Source: Polyangium jinanense (GTDB lineage Bacteria > Myxococcota > Polyangia > Polyangiales > Polyangiaceae). Taken from it: 64,000 nt of DNA. Position 1 is the first letter of the stretch, and each line of letters starts with the position of its first letter. The stretch is taken from positions 558,001 to 622,000 of the forward strand of contig NZ_JAGTJJ010000002.1 in the NCBI RefSeq assembly GCF_028435365.1, written 5' to 3'. The notes under the pieces are model-generated. The model saw only the letters and a program-made list of their open reading frames with translations. It was not told the DNA's origin and did not search any database. The translations under genes were made by a program, and so were the position numbers. Positions 40,797-49,204 of this stretch are shown here, piece after piece.

Positions 40797-40914
40797 GCCA
40801 CGAACGGCGGCCGAGCGGGGGGCGATCGTGAGCGAGCGCGCCGGTTCGCCCCCGCGGGCGCCGACGGGCCCCAGCGCGGGGCCTTTCGCCTATACTTCGC
40901 CGCGGAGAGGTCGA

Positions 40915-41904
40915 ATGGCGAAGAGCAGGACGGGGATCGACAGCAGCGCAGGCTCCCTGCCGGAGCCGACGACATGGGCGCGGGCTGTCGTCCTCGGGAC
41001 AGGGATCCTCGGCGTGAGCCTGACGGAGCGCACGCTCTCCGCGAAGGCCCTGGAAGAGCTCGGGCGCAAGGTGCTGGAGGTCGTTCGCGCCATCCAGCCC
41101 GCGGCGCGCAAGCTCGTCGAGGTGCTCGAAGCGCGCACGACGGAGCTCGGCATCGATCACGACTGCGACAGGCTCCGCACGGCCCGGAGCGCGCGCGCGC
41201 TCTGCGAGGCGATCGCCGGCAAGTCGCTGCGCGAGGCGCGCGAGATCGTCGAGGCGCTCGCCGCCGCGCGGCTCGAGACGAGCTCGTCGGCGGTGCAGGC
41301 GAGCCTCGGCGCCGCGGACGATTCGCTCGAGACGCTCGACGATCCGCTCGTGCTCGGCGTGCTGAAGCAGCTCGCCGGGCGCGAGAAGGGCGATCTTTCG
41401 GCGTCCAAGTATCTGCGCGAGGCGCGCTCGATTCTGCGGCAGGACGAGATGCGGAGGTCGCTCTCGGTGGAGCTGCGCATGGTGGCGGGCGCGGCGCAGG
41501 CGTATCTCTTGAGCGGGACGCCGAGCGCCGAGGGAGCCGCGGCGCACGGCCCTGCCGACGATGGCGGGCTGCCGAAGAGCGTGGTGCTCGCGAGCGTCGT
41601 GGCGCCCGCGGACGTGCGCATCGAGGCCTCGCGCGCCGCGCCGACGCCGCCGCCGAGCGCGACGCGGGCGCGGTCGGGCGGCACGAAGCGTATATCGCTC
41701 ACGCAGACGCTGGCGTCGGAGGGCACCCTGCCGTTCACGCGCGTGAGCGTGGAGCGGCGGGGATCGACGCCCGATCGGAAGACGGCGCGCGCGCTCCTGG
41801 CCGAGGCGGTGCGCGAGGCGGAGCAGAAGCTCGAAGCTTCGCCGAAAGGGCCGGCGCTTCTCTCAGTGCTGATCACGCTCGACATCAGCGACAAGGGCGC
41901 GTGA
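40915..41904 (+). CDS. Uncharacterised protein, predicted helical N-terminal half
   Basis: 329 residues; ATG at 40915 with GGAGAG upstream. No family recognised. A hydrophobic patch near residues 23-37 (ARAVVLGTGILGVSL) is too short to be a sure membrane helix. The middle is alpha-helical with an Ala/Glu/Leu pattern; the last 100 residues contain a Pro/Arg-rich linker, then RTARALLAEAVREAEQKLE and LLSVLITLDISDKG. A TATACT lies 24 bp upstream, possibly a -10 box. It converges with miaA four bp away. Confidence 0.72.
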   Translation: MAKSRTGIDSSAGSLPEPTTWARAVVLGTGILGVSLTERTLSAKALEELGRKVLEVVRAIQPAARKLVEVLEARTTELGIDHDCDRLRTARSARALCEAIAGKSLREAREIVEALAAARLETSSSAVQASLGAADDSLETLDDPLVLGVLKQLAGREKGDLSASKYLREARSILRQDEMRRSLSVELRMVAGAAQAYLLSGTPSAEGAAAHGPADDGGLPKSVVLASVVAPADVRIEASRAAPTPPPSATRARSGGTKRISLTQTLASEGTLPFTRVSVERRGSTPDRKTARALLAEAVREAEQKLEASPKGPALLSVLITLDISDKGA

Positions 41905-41908
41905 TCGA

Positions 41909-42883
41909 TCAGGCGTCGAGCGTGACGTAAAGGACGGGCTCGTCGCGGAGCCACGTGCGCTGCCGGCGCACGAAGACGCGCGTCGCGCGGACGATCGTGT
42001 CTTCGAGTTCCTCGCGCTGGAGCTCGCCTTCGAGGAGCGCGCGGACCTGCTTGTATCCGACCGAGCCCATGGGCCGCGCCGATGCATGGCCCGCATCGAG
42101 CAGCGCGCGCACCTCGTCGATCCAGCCGGCGTCGAGCCATCGCGTGACGCGTGCGCGGATGCGCTCGTCGAGTGTCTCGCGCGGCCAGGCGACGCCGACG
42201 AGGCGCGCGTCGTGGCGCTTCTCGCGGAAGCCGTGCTCGGCGAACCACTGGCTCTGCGGCTTGCCCGAGAGCTCGTGGATTTCGAGCGCGCGGCTCACAC
42301 GGACGAGGTCGTTCGGGGCGAGCCGCGCGGCGCTCTCGGGGTCGACGGCGGCGAGCATGGCGTGCAGCGCTGCGCGTCCCTCGGCCTCGGCGATGGCCGC
42401 GTGCCGCGCGCGGATTGCGGGGTCGGCGGGCGGCGCGGGGGCGAGGCCGTAGACGAGTGATTTGATCCAAAGGAACGTCCCGCCGCAGACGATGGGCACG
42501 CGGCCGCGGCGCTTGACGTCCTCGATCGCGCGCTCGCCGAGCTCGGCGAAGGTCTGCGCGTCGAGGGGCACGAGCGGGTCGGCGATGTCGACGAGGTGGT
42601 GCGGGGCGCGCGCGCGCTCCTCGGCCGTGGGCTTGCCCGAGCCGACGTCGTAGCCGCGGTAGATCTGTACGCTGTCGGCGTTGATGATCTCGCCGCCGAA
42701 GCGCTCGGCGAGGCGGATCGCGAGTTCGGTCTTTCCGCTCGCGGTGGGTCCGACGACGACGAGGAGCTCGCCTTCGCGCGGTGGATCGATCGTGCTCCAC
42801 GACGGGGCCGCGCGGGCTGGCTCGCGGGGCTCGTCGGCTTCGCCCGGCAGGGCGCTTTCGGTTTCACGATCGTTCGGGCGCAT
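41909..42883 (-). CDS. miaA: tRNA dimethylallyltransferase
   Basis: 324 residues from the ATG at 42883; an ATG at 42930 would add 16 residues but leave only 7 bp to the divergent PAP2 gene. The enzyme adds dimethylallyl to A37 of tRNAs that read UNN codons. Motifs: GPTASGKT P-loop (45-52), INADSVQIYRGYDVGSGKP, PHHLVDI, VCGGTFLW, and the tRNA-binding KQVRALLEGE..EDTIVRATR with WLRDEPV. The C-terminal end is near normal length. Confidence 0.96.
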   Translation of the reverse strand: MRPNDRETESALPGEADEPREPARAAPSWSTIDPPREGELLVVVGPTASGKTELAIRLAERFGGEIINADSVQIYRGYDVGSGKPTAEERARAPHHLVDIADPLVPLDAQTFAELGERAIEDVKRRGRVPIVCGGTFLWIKSLVYGLAPAPPADPAIRARHAAIAEAEGRAALHAMLAAVDPESAARLAPNDLVRVSRALEIHELSGKPQSQWFAEHGFREKRHDARLVGVAWPRETLDERIRARVTRWLDAGWIDEVRALLDAGHASARPMGSVGYKQVRALLEGELQREELEDTIVRATRVFVRRQRTWLRDEPVLYVTLDA

Positions 42884-42937
42884 CGTTCGGGGTTCGCGAG
42901 GGGACTCGGGCGCGGGGACTTCCTGTAGCATCTCCGG

Positions 42938-43795
42938 ATGTCCGCCATGCCGCGCTTCCTGCTTTCGTTCGTGTTCGTTGCGTCCCTCGCCGCGCCGGCC
43001 GTCGCCTCGGCCGAGGAGCCTCCGCCCGCCCGGCCGATGATGCGGGTGAACCTGCCGATCGATCTCACCGTGACCGCCGTGGGCGGCGCGGCGTGGATCA
43101 CGACGGAGGTCTTGAAATCGAAGATCGCGCCGGCTTCGTGCCGGTGGTGCAGCCCGCCGGGGATCGACGATTCGATCGCGAGGGCGCTCCACTGGGGCAA
43201 CACGAAGACGGCGGCCCGTCTCAGCGACGTCGGGCTGTATGGGCTCGCCCCGCTCGCGGCATTCGGGTTCGACGCGGCGGTCGTGTACGCGACGGGTGGC
43301 ACGCTCGCGGAGTGGGGGACGGACGCGCTCGTCATTCTGGAATCGATGGTCGTGGCCGCGGACCTCACCCAGATCGTGAAGTTTTCCGTGGGGCGGGAGC
43401 GCCCGCTGCTCGAATACAACTCCGTGGACCCGGACGAACGGGACAGCCGCGATAACAACCTGTCCTTTTTTTCCGGTCACACGTCGTTCACGTTCTCCGC
43501 GGCGGTCGCGAGCGGGACGGTGGCCACGCTGAAGGGATATCGCGCGGCGCCCTGGATCTGGGCCACCGGGCTCACGATCGCGGCGGCCACGGGGTATCTC
43601 CGCATGGCCGCGGACAAACATTATTTTACGGACGTGATGATCGGCGCGATCGTGGGATCGGCCGTCGGGTTCGTGGTGCCGTGGCTGCACCGGCCGACGA
43701 CGAGCAAAGATACAGGGACGGCGCGGCTCTCGGGGATGACGGCGAGCCCGCTGCCCGGCGGCGGGCCGCTCGTGGGCTTCAGCGGGATCTGGTGA
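42938..43795 (+). CDS. PAP2-family phosphatase
   Basis: 285 residues, with a signal-like N-terminus and about five hydrophobic segments. All three PAP2 motifs are present: KFSVGRERP (K-x6-R-P), SFFSGHTS (the PSGH block, with Phe for Pro) and RMAADKHYFTDVMIG (R-x5-H-x3-D). It probably dephosphorylates a lipid phosphate such as undecaprenyl pyrophosphate or phosphatidate on the outer face of the membrane. The ending after the last helix is short and disordered. It converges with the P450 gene with no gap. Confidence 0.92.
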   Translation: MSAMPRFLLSFVFVASLAAPAVASAEEPPPARPMMRVNLPIDLTVTAVGGAAWITTEVLKSKIAPASCRWCSPPGIDDSIARALHWGNTKTAARLSDVGLYGLAPLAAFGFDAAVVYATGGTLAEWGTDALVILESMVVAADLTQIVKFSVGRERPLLEYNSVDPDERDSRDNNLSFFSGHTSFTFSAAVASGTVATLKGYRAAPWIWATGLTIAAATGYLRMAADKHYFTDVMIGAIVGSAVGFVVPWLHRPTTSKDTGTARLSGMTASPLPGGGPLVGFSGIW

Positions 43796-45241
43796 TCAGT
43801 TCGCGGCGCGCCTCGCGCGGACGCGGAGGAGGACGGGTTTTTCGGGCCGGAGGGCCGTTGCGTAATCGGGGCCGATCGGCGCGTCGCTCACGGGCTCGAA
43901 ATCGAAGCGCTGGGCGATCTGCGCGAGCAAGAGCTCGGCTTCGAGCGTGGCGAAGGTCGCGCCGATGCAGATGCGCGGGCCGGCGCCGAACGGCATGTAG
44001 GCGCCGCGCGGCCGCTTCGCCTCGTTCTCCGGGGAGAATCGCGTCGGATCGAATCGCTCCGGGTCGGGGAAGATCGCCTCGCGCCGGTGGAGCGCGTGGA
44101 TCGGGACGATGATCGACGTCAGCTTGGGCAGATGGTATCCGCCGACCTCCACGTCCTCGATGGCGACACGATCGATCGCAAAGGCCGGCGGGTAAAGCCG
44201 CAGCGCCTCCCGGAAGACGCCGCGCGTGTATTCGAGGCGGGTCGCATCCGCCGCGGTCGGGGTTTTTCCGGACAGGCCGTCGACCTCCTGCTGCCAGCGG
44301 CGGTAGACTTCGGGGTGACGCGCCAGGAAATAGAGGCACCAGGTCGTCGACGTCGCCGTCGTCTCGTGGCCGGCGATGAACAGCGTCATGGCCTCGTCGC
44401 GCACCTGGCGATCGGTCATGAACGAGCCGTCGTCCTCGTCGCGGGCCGCGAGCAGCCGCGAGAGCAGATCGGGCCGGTCGCCGCCGTTCTGCCGGCGGTC
44501 GGTGATCATGCGTTGAATGCGATCGTCGAGGGTCCGGACCGCGGCGAAGAGCTTGCGTCGCTCGGCCGTGGGCAGGGGAACGGGCTGGTGCAGGGCCTCG
44601 ATGGTGGCTTCGCGGGCGCGTTCGAGCGGGGCGGGGAGGTTTTGCCGTTGCAGAAGCAGCTGGACCAACGTCGCGCGCACGACGATCGAGACGCTGCCGG
44701 TCTGATCGCCGAGGTAATTGAACATCGTCCGGATCGCGTCGCTGATCTCGTCGGATTCATCGAGCGTGTCGGCGTCGAAGAGGACCTTGGCCGCGACACC
44801 CATGGTGATGCGCGTCATCTCACGCCCGGCGTCGATGATCACGCCGTCCTTCCAGTCGTCGAGGCAACGCGTGATGACGTCGTTCATCATCGGCGCATAT
44901 CCGTCGATGGTGCGCGGGTGGAAGAGCGGCGCCATGAGCTTGCGTTGCTTGCGCCACGGCTCGCCTTCGCTCGTGAAGAGGCCACGGCCGGCGAAGGGGT
45001 AAAACATGATCTTCGTGGCGATGCTCTTCTCGAAGCTCTTTTGCTTCTCCACGAGCGCCTCGTGCGCGAGCTCGGGCGCGCAGAGGACGACGAGCGGGAA
45101 GTTGAAGAATCGAATCTGCCCCAGGTCGCCGAGCTCGCGCGCGAGGCGCAGGAAGATCGCGGCCTGCGTGGTCCGGAACTCCTTCGCGTGTCCGGAAAAC
45201 GTTTGTCCCGACAGGATCGGGATGTCTTCGACGGTCTTCAT
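43796..45241 (-). CDS. Cytochrome P450
   Basis: 481 residues; ATG at 45241 with GGAGGAG upstream. Standard features: I-helix AGHETTATS (from residue 290), ExxR as EALR (345-348), PERFDPTRFSP, and the haem loop FGAGPRICIG with the Cys thiolate at C425. The length and the AGHETT form resemble class II-like bacterial P450s related to fatty-acid or terpenoid hydroxylases. No redox partner or biosynthetic gene lies nearby, so the substrate is open. Confidence 0.96.
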   Translation of the reverse strand: MKTVEDIPILSGQTFSGHAKEFRTTQAAIFLRLARELGDLGQIRFFNFPLVVLCAPELAHEALVEKQKSFEKSIATKIMFYPFAGRGLFTSEGEPWRKQRKLMAPLFHPRTIDGYAPMMNDVITRCLDDWKDGVIIDAGREMTRITMGVAAKVLFDADTLDESDEISDAIRTMFNYLGDQTGSVSIVVRATLVQLLLQRQNLPAPLERAREATIEALHQPVPLPTAERRKLFAAVRTLDDRIQRMITDRRQNGGDRPDLLSRLLAARDEDDGSFMTDRQVRDEAMTLFIAGHETTATSTTWCLYFLARHPEVYRRWQQEVDGLSGKTPTAADATRLEYTRGVFREALRLYPPAFAIDRVAIEDVEVGGYHLPKLTSIIVPIHALHRREAIFPDPERFDPTRFSPENEAKRPRGAYMPFGAGPRICIGATFATLEAELLLAQIAQRFDFEPVSDAPIGPDYATALRPEKPVLLRVRARRAAN

Positions 45242-45334
45242 GGCCCTCCTCCGAGCGCGCCGTGGCGCGGGGCGGCCGTGCGCCCCCACGCGCTCTCCCG
45301 CCCGCACCGGCGGTAGGAGCGTCTCCAAGGCGCG

Positions 45335-46042
45335 TCAAGGGGCGCGGCCGTGTTTGATGTCGACGACGATCCGCGGAGGATCCCGGAGCTCGAGCACGCG
45401 ATACCGATTCGGCGAGCCGACGCCGAGCACCCAGGTGAGCTCACCCTCGAAATCGCACGTGGGTGCGAGCTCGAGCAAGACGGGCAGCTTCGGGCGCTGT
45501 TCGACCGGGCTCAGCGTCGAGCGGCCCGCGTCGTCGTGCGCCCGCGCCGGCGTCATCCGGACCCGGAGCCGGCCGTCGCCGGCGATCGTCACGGGGTCGC
45601 CGGTTCCGCAGCGGCGGACGGGTTTGTCGATGTACTCCACGCGGTAGCCGGGCAATGCACCCGAAAACTCGAATACGGTCCGATCGAATCCTGCGTGACG
45701 GCCCGCCCGGACCGAGCGCAGCTCGACCGTGTGCACCTCGGGGATCTTCTTCTCGACGGCCGCGGCCGTTCCCTCGAACGCTTCTGGCGCGGTATCCCCG
45801 GGCTCCTTCGTCCCCTGCGTCGGCGCGGTAGGCTTCGCCGTCGGCGCGGCCGGCTCTGGGGCTTTCGTGGGTGGCTCTGCGGGCGGTTCGGTCGCGCTCG
45901 GCGCCTTCGCCGTCGTCGTCGCCGTCGTCGTCGCCGTCGTCGTCGCGGCGCTTTCGGTGGGCGTTTTCGTGGCGTCGGGCGCGGTGTCGCGGCAGGCGAA
46001 GAGCATCGGGCTGGCGAGGAGGAACAGGAAGGGCGTACGCAT
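45335..46042 (-). CDS. Lipoprotein with AMIN-like domain
   Basis: 235 residues from the ATG at 46042. Lipobox PMLFAC (Cys17), then a Thr/Ala/Pro/Glu-rich linker containing an in-frame tandem repeat (codons for TTAT, about 45911-45952), then a beta-rich domain (FDRTVFEFSGALPGYRVEYI, RLRVRMTPARAHD, YRVLELRDPPRIVVDI). This resembles AMIN-like domains, which attach proteins to envelope polymers. Stands alone on the minus strand between the P450 and STAS-like genes. Confidence 0.8.
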   Translation of the reverse strand: MRTPFLFLLASPMLFACRDTAPDATKTPTESAATTTATTTATTTAKAPSATEPPAEPPTKAPEPAAPTAKPTAPTQGTKEPGDTAPEAFEGTAAAVEKKIPEVHTVELRSVRAGRHAGFDRTVFEFSGALPGYRVEYIDKPVRRCGTGDPVTIAGDGRLRVRMTPARAHDDAGRSTLSPVEQRPKLPVLLELAPTCDFEGELTWVLGVGSPNRYRVLELRDPPRIVVDIKHGRAP

Positions 46043-46159
46043 GGGGCTTGCTCCGTGTCCGTTCGGCGCAACGGGCCTCGGCGCAAGGGCCTTGGGGTGC
46101 GCGGGACGGACGACGTCGGTGGCCCGATTACAATGGGTGCGTCCGTCCGTCAACGGGGC

Positions 46160-46188
46160 TTGACACGGTCGCGGCGCGGGGCTCATCC
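46160..46188 (+). promoter_or_regulatory. Candidate sigma-70 promoter for the STAS-like gene
   Basis: A perfect TTGACA (46160-46165) is followed after 17 bases by TCATCC, a weak -10, about 40 bp before the ATG at 46226. The -35 box and spacing are good, the -10 is poor, so this may be an activator-dependent promoter or coincidence. Confidence 0.35.
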
Positions 46189-46225
46189 TGTGCCGGTGGG
46201 CAATGCGCCCGCAATCGGGGATTGC

Positions 46226-46687
46226 ATGGCGCTATCGAATACGGACTGGGAGGCGTTCGGGGAGCACGTCTATCGCTTCGAGGCGCCGGACATCGTGCAC
46301 ATCCGGAATGTCGGCGACGTCGCTGTGGAGGACATGCGGCGTATGTTCGAGCTGATCCGAACGGGGGTCGCGCAGGTGGGTGGGCCGGTCTTCTGGCTCG
46401 CGGGCATCGCGCAGATGGGGCACGTGCACGCCGAGGCGCGCAAGCTCGCGATCGAATCCGATACGGCCAGAAACCTGCGGGGCACGGCGATCTACGGGGG
46501 CAACTTCCAGCAGCGCGCGATCTCGAACCTCGCGATCAAGGCCGCCCGTTTGCTCAGACCCGCGCGCGCCTCGACCCCGTTCAAGTTCATCGCCAGCGAG
46601 TCGGAAGCGCGGGCCTACATCGAGGCGATCCGACGCGGCGCGCAGGGCGTGATGTCGCGCGGCTCCCGTCCGCCGCCATTGAACTGA
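46226..46687 (+). CDS. STAS-like (SpoIIAA-like) small protein
   Basis: 153 residues from the ATG at 46226; an upstream in-frame region is open but has no good start signal. Layout is that of the gene at 5881: an early strand APDIVHIRNVGDV, a central strand VFWLAGIAQM, and ASTPFKFIASESEARAYI at the end. It has no signal peptide. The following gene encodes a PAS-STAS sensor, so the two may form one signalling unit, as in stressosome-related systems; this is inference. Confidence 0.75.
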   Translation: MALSNTDWEAFGEHVYRFEAPDIVHIRNVGDVAVEDMRRMFELIRTGVAQVGGPVFWLAGIAQMGHVHAEARKLAIESDTARNLRGTAIYGGNFQQRAISNLAIKAARLLRPARASTPFKFIASESEARAYIEAIRRGAQGVMSRGSRPPPLN

Positions 46688-46767
46688 CGGATCGTGCAAC
46701 CATACGATAACGTTTTGAACATCAACGGCCCTTGCGATCGGGACGCGCGCGGTGGTACTCGTCGATC

Positions 46768-47628
46768 GTGACCCAGAAGTCCCCGGACGGTGCACTCACG
46801 CAGACGCGCATCGAGCGCCTCCTCAACGCGAGCCGCGTGGTCCTCTATGCGGGCACGCTCGATTTCGTGTGCACGTACATCAGCGACAACGTTTTCTCGC
46901 AATTCGGATACCACGCCGAAGAATTCCTGCGTGACCCGTCGTTCTGGACAGATCGGATTCACCCCGACGACGCGCCCCAGGTGCTCGCCGACCTCGCGGG
47001 GAGCTTCGAGCACGGACATCAGACGCACGAATACCGCTTCCGTCACGGAAACGGTCAATGGCTGTGGGTGTACGACGAGATCGTGCTCGTGAAGGACGAG
47101 CAGGGGCAGCCCGTCGAATTCGTCGGCGCCTGGCAGGACGTGACCGAACGCAAGGAGGCCGAGCGGCTCATCCAGGAGCAGGCGTTGGCGCTCGCGCAGT
47201 TCTCGACGCCGCTCGTGCCGATCACCGACGACGTGCTCGTGATGCCGCTCGTCGGGTCGCTCGATACACGCCGCGCCGAGCAGGTGCTCGGGACGCTCCT
47301 CGACGGCGTCGGCCGGACGCAGGCGCGCGTCGCCATTCTGGACATCACGGGCGTCCCGGTGGTGGACACGCAGGTCGCCGATGCCCTCCTGCGCGCGGCG
47401 AAGGCGGTGTCGCTGCTCGGGGCCCAGGTCGTGATCACCGGCATTCGCTCGGAGGTCGCGCAGACCCTGGTGCAGCTCGGCGCCAACATGGGCGACGTGG
47501 TCACGCGCGCGACCCTGCAGGCGGGCGTCGCCTACGCCATGCGCGGGAGAGCCTGGGCGGGCGCGGAGGCGCCTTCCGGCGAGCGCCCCCGTTCGGTTCG
47601 TGGAAAAAAACCCCCCCCGGGGATGTGA
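46768..47628 (+). CDS. PAS-STAS sensor protein (RsbR-like)
   Basis: 286 residues from the GTG at 46768; an in-frame TTG at 46732 is an alternative. The PAS domain (about 18-125) has IERLLNASRVVLYAG, DRIHPDDAPQVL, YRFRHGNGQWLWV and EFVGAWQDVTERKEAE. A linker helix leads to a STAS domain (about 145-260) with VPITDDVLVMPLVGSLD, VAILDITGVPVVDTQVADAL and AQVVITGIRSEVAQTL. This is the RsbR/RsbS-type arrangement, with Thr and Asp near the usual phosphorylation strand. Signal and partner are unknown. Confidence 0.9.
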   Translation: MTQKSPDGALTQTRIERLLNASRVVLYAGTLDFVCTYISDNVFSQFGYHAEEFLRDPSFWTDRIHPDDAPQVLADLAGSFEHGHQTHEYRFRHGNGQWLWVYDEIVLVKDEQGQPVEFVGAWQDVTERKEAERLIQEQALALAQFSTPLVPITDDVLVMPLVGSLDTRRAEQVLGTLLDGVGRTQARVAILDITGVPVVDTQVADALLRAAKAVSLLGAQVVITGIRSEVAQTLVQLGANMGDVVTRATLQAGVAYAMRGRAWAGAEAPSGERPRSVRGKKPPPGM

Positions 47629-47638
47629 AGGATGTCGA

Positions 47639-47875
47639 TCAGTACCGGCGTCCGGGGCGGCCCCGATCCTCGAGGAGGCGCACCGGATCGGGCGCGTCCA
47701 GGGTGGACGCGCTCGACGTCTGCGCGCTTCCCACAGCGGAATGCCGGTTCGAATCCACGATCCACGAGGCAACGCCGAGCAGCACGGCGCTGAGGAGCAC
47801 AAAAGCAGCTACGGCTGCCACGATCATAGGCATGCGGATACGAACGCCGTCGAAATGATGCATCGCGAGCGTCAC
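47639..47875 (-). CDS. Small single-pass membrane protein
   Basis: 78 residues from the GTG at 47875, chosen because AGGAGG lies five bases upstream. One strongly hydrophobic helix (about 18-38, MPMIVAAVAAFVLLSAVLLG) precedes a Ser/Asp-rich, probably disordered tail. No family known. It converges with the PAS-STAS gene ten bp away. The good ribosome-binding site is the main reason to believe it is real. Confidence 0.6.
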   Translation of the reverse strand: MTLAMHHFDGVRIRMPMIVAAVAAFVLLSAVLLGVASWIVDSNRHSAVGSAQTSSASTLDAPDPVRLLEDRGRPGRRY

Positions 47876-47902
47876 GAGGACCTCCTGATGTGAAGGCGGA
47901 TC

Positions 47903-47936
47903 GAAAAAAGCAGCCCGGAGGCGCTCTCCGCGCCTC
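47903..47936 (-). terminator. Hairpin with T run downstream of the 48102-49075 operon
   Basis: On the minus strand GAGGCGC and GCGCCTC pair around GGAGA, and six T residues follow after eight bases. The gap before the T run is longer than usual. It lies between the lipoprotein operon and the small membrane protein gene. Confidence 0.4.
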
Positions 47937-48101
47937 TCACCCGGCCCCCCCTCGATGAACCGCCGTTGGGTCACGCCGCCCGTCGCCGAGCCGCGTGTTG
48001 TTCTTCGTTGGAACGGCGCACAGATTACCGCATGCGCGCCCTATTTCCAGCGAAATACGGTCCTGGATCGGACAGGAAATGTCCGAGTGCGGGGATGTGG
48101 T

Positions 48102-48623
48102 CTACTTGATCGTGTCGTGGCGCCGGAGGCGGAGGAGATCCGGCAGGAGGAGCGCGAACATCGCGGTCCGGCGCATGCGCGGGGTGAGCCCCTCGACGCG
48201 CAGGGGCGTCTTGGCGCCGGCGACGCGGCCCTCGGCGTCGAAGCGTAGCACCTCGGGCTCGACCTCCGGGAGGCGGAACGTCGCCGTCCCGCCTTCGTCG
48301 ATGATCAGCGTCCCTGAGCGCGTCGGGACGGTACCGTCGGAGCTCAAACGAATTTCGATCGTGCCGCCGAGATCGACGAAAAACCCATTGGAATGAAGGG
48401 TGCCGAGCGTCTCGCCGTGCTCCACGAGCAAGCCGTTGCGGTAGAGCATGACGACCGGCTCGTCCCCACGAAGCACACGGAGATCCGCGAGCACGAGCAG
48501 GTCTTCCGGAGGGGCGTTGCGAGCGGGCGGTGCGTCGCTTTCGGCGCGCGCAGGCGGTGGCGCGGGGGCGCATCCGCCCGCGAGCACGAGCGCGGAGAGG
48601 ACGAGGCCCCGCGCGGTCTTCAC
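48102..48623 (-). CDS. Lipoprotein of unknown function
   Basis: 173 residues; the GTG at 48623 overlaps the stop of the upstream gene by four bases (GTGA). The lipobox is LAGGC (Cys17). The mature part has a strand-rich block (DLRVLRGDEPVVMLYRNG, FFVDLGGTIEIRLSSDG, TATFRLPEVEPEVLRFD) and a final helix MRRTAMFALLLPDLLRL. No family is recognised. It probably forms a coupled pair with the Cys-rich lipoprotein upstream. Confidence 0.75.
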   Translation of the reverse strand: MKTARGLVLSALVLAGGCAPAPPPARAESDAPPARNAPPEDLLVLADLRVLRGDEPVVMLYRNGLLVEHGETLGTLHSNGFFVDLGGTIEIRLSSDGTVPTRSGTLIIDEGGTATFRLPEVEPEVLRFDAEGRVAGAKTPLRVEGLTPRMRRTAMFALLLPDLLRLRRHDTIK

Positions 48624-49075
48624 GGACAAACCACGTTCGGGAGGTAATGGACGTGGTAACAACACTCGTCGTCCTGCGGCGGCAAATCGCAGACGACCTG
48701 GCGGAACGCGGGCTGGTTGCAGCAGGCCGTGGGGTTCGTCTCGGCGCAAACGCCGGCCGCGTCCGCGAGCGTCGTGAGCAGGCCGGGGCTCGACCCCGCA
48801 GGGGGGCAGAAGTCGCCGCCGTTCATGGAGACGCACACGGCGAGGATCTTGCCGATCAGGGGCTCCTCGCCGCACTGCAGGCCGCCCACGCCGCCCGCGC
48901 CGCCGGTGGCGCCGGTGCCGCCCGCGCCGCCTGCGCCGCCTGCGCCGCCGGTTTCGCCTTCGGCATCGACGACGACCTTGGCGCCGCAAGCCGCGCCGAA
49001 CAGGGTGAGGGCCGCGAGCACGGCGGCGCGGGCGAGGGGATGGGCGGAAAGGAAGTGGAAAGGTCGTTCGAGCAT
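48620..49075 (-). CDS. Cys-rich lipoprotein with Gly-Ala linker
   Basis: 151 residues. Lipobox FGAAC (Cys30) and a GGAGG-rich linker of about 20 residues join the lipid anchor to a small domain with ten Cys (LQCGEEP, AVCVSM, DFCPP, GVCAET, TACCNQ, VVCDLP, ECCYHVHY, VVCP). Such disulfide-rich small domains on flexible linkers are common in myxobacterial surface lipoproteins. Ligand unknown. Translationally coupled to the lipoprotein gene that follows. Confidence 0.8.
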   Translation of the reverse strand: MLERPFHFLSAHPLARAAVLAALTLFGAACGAKVVVDAEGETGGAGGAGGAGGTGATGGAGGVGGLQCGEEPLIGKILAVCVSMNGGDFCPPAGSSPGLLTTLADAAGVCAETNPTACCNQPAFRQVVCDLPPQDDECCYHVHYLPNVVCP

Positions 49076-49204
49076 GAGGATCTCCCGAGCTGTGCGTCGC
49101 GGATAGGAGGGTTACTGTACCCACGGTCCTGACAAGTCCAGCGCTCCGTGTACGATGCCTGTCGGGGCCTCGCCTTGGCCGTGCGGCCTGCGGAGGAGCG
49201 GCGG

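Noticed and set aside
48890..48960. GC-rich triplet repeat region resembling a CRISPR or minisatellite
   Set aside because: It is coding: it specifies the Gly-Ala linker of a lipoprotein, with no spacer structure.
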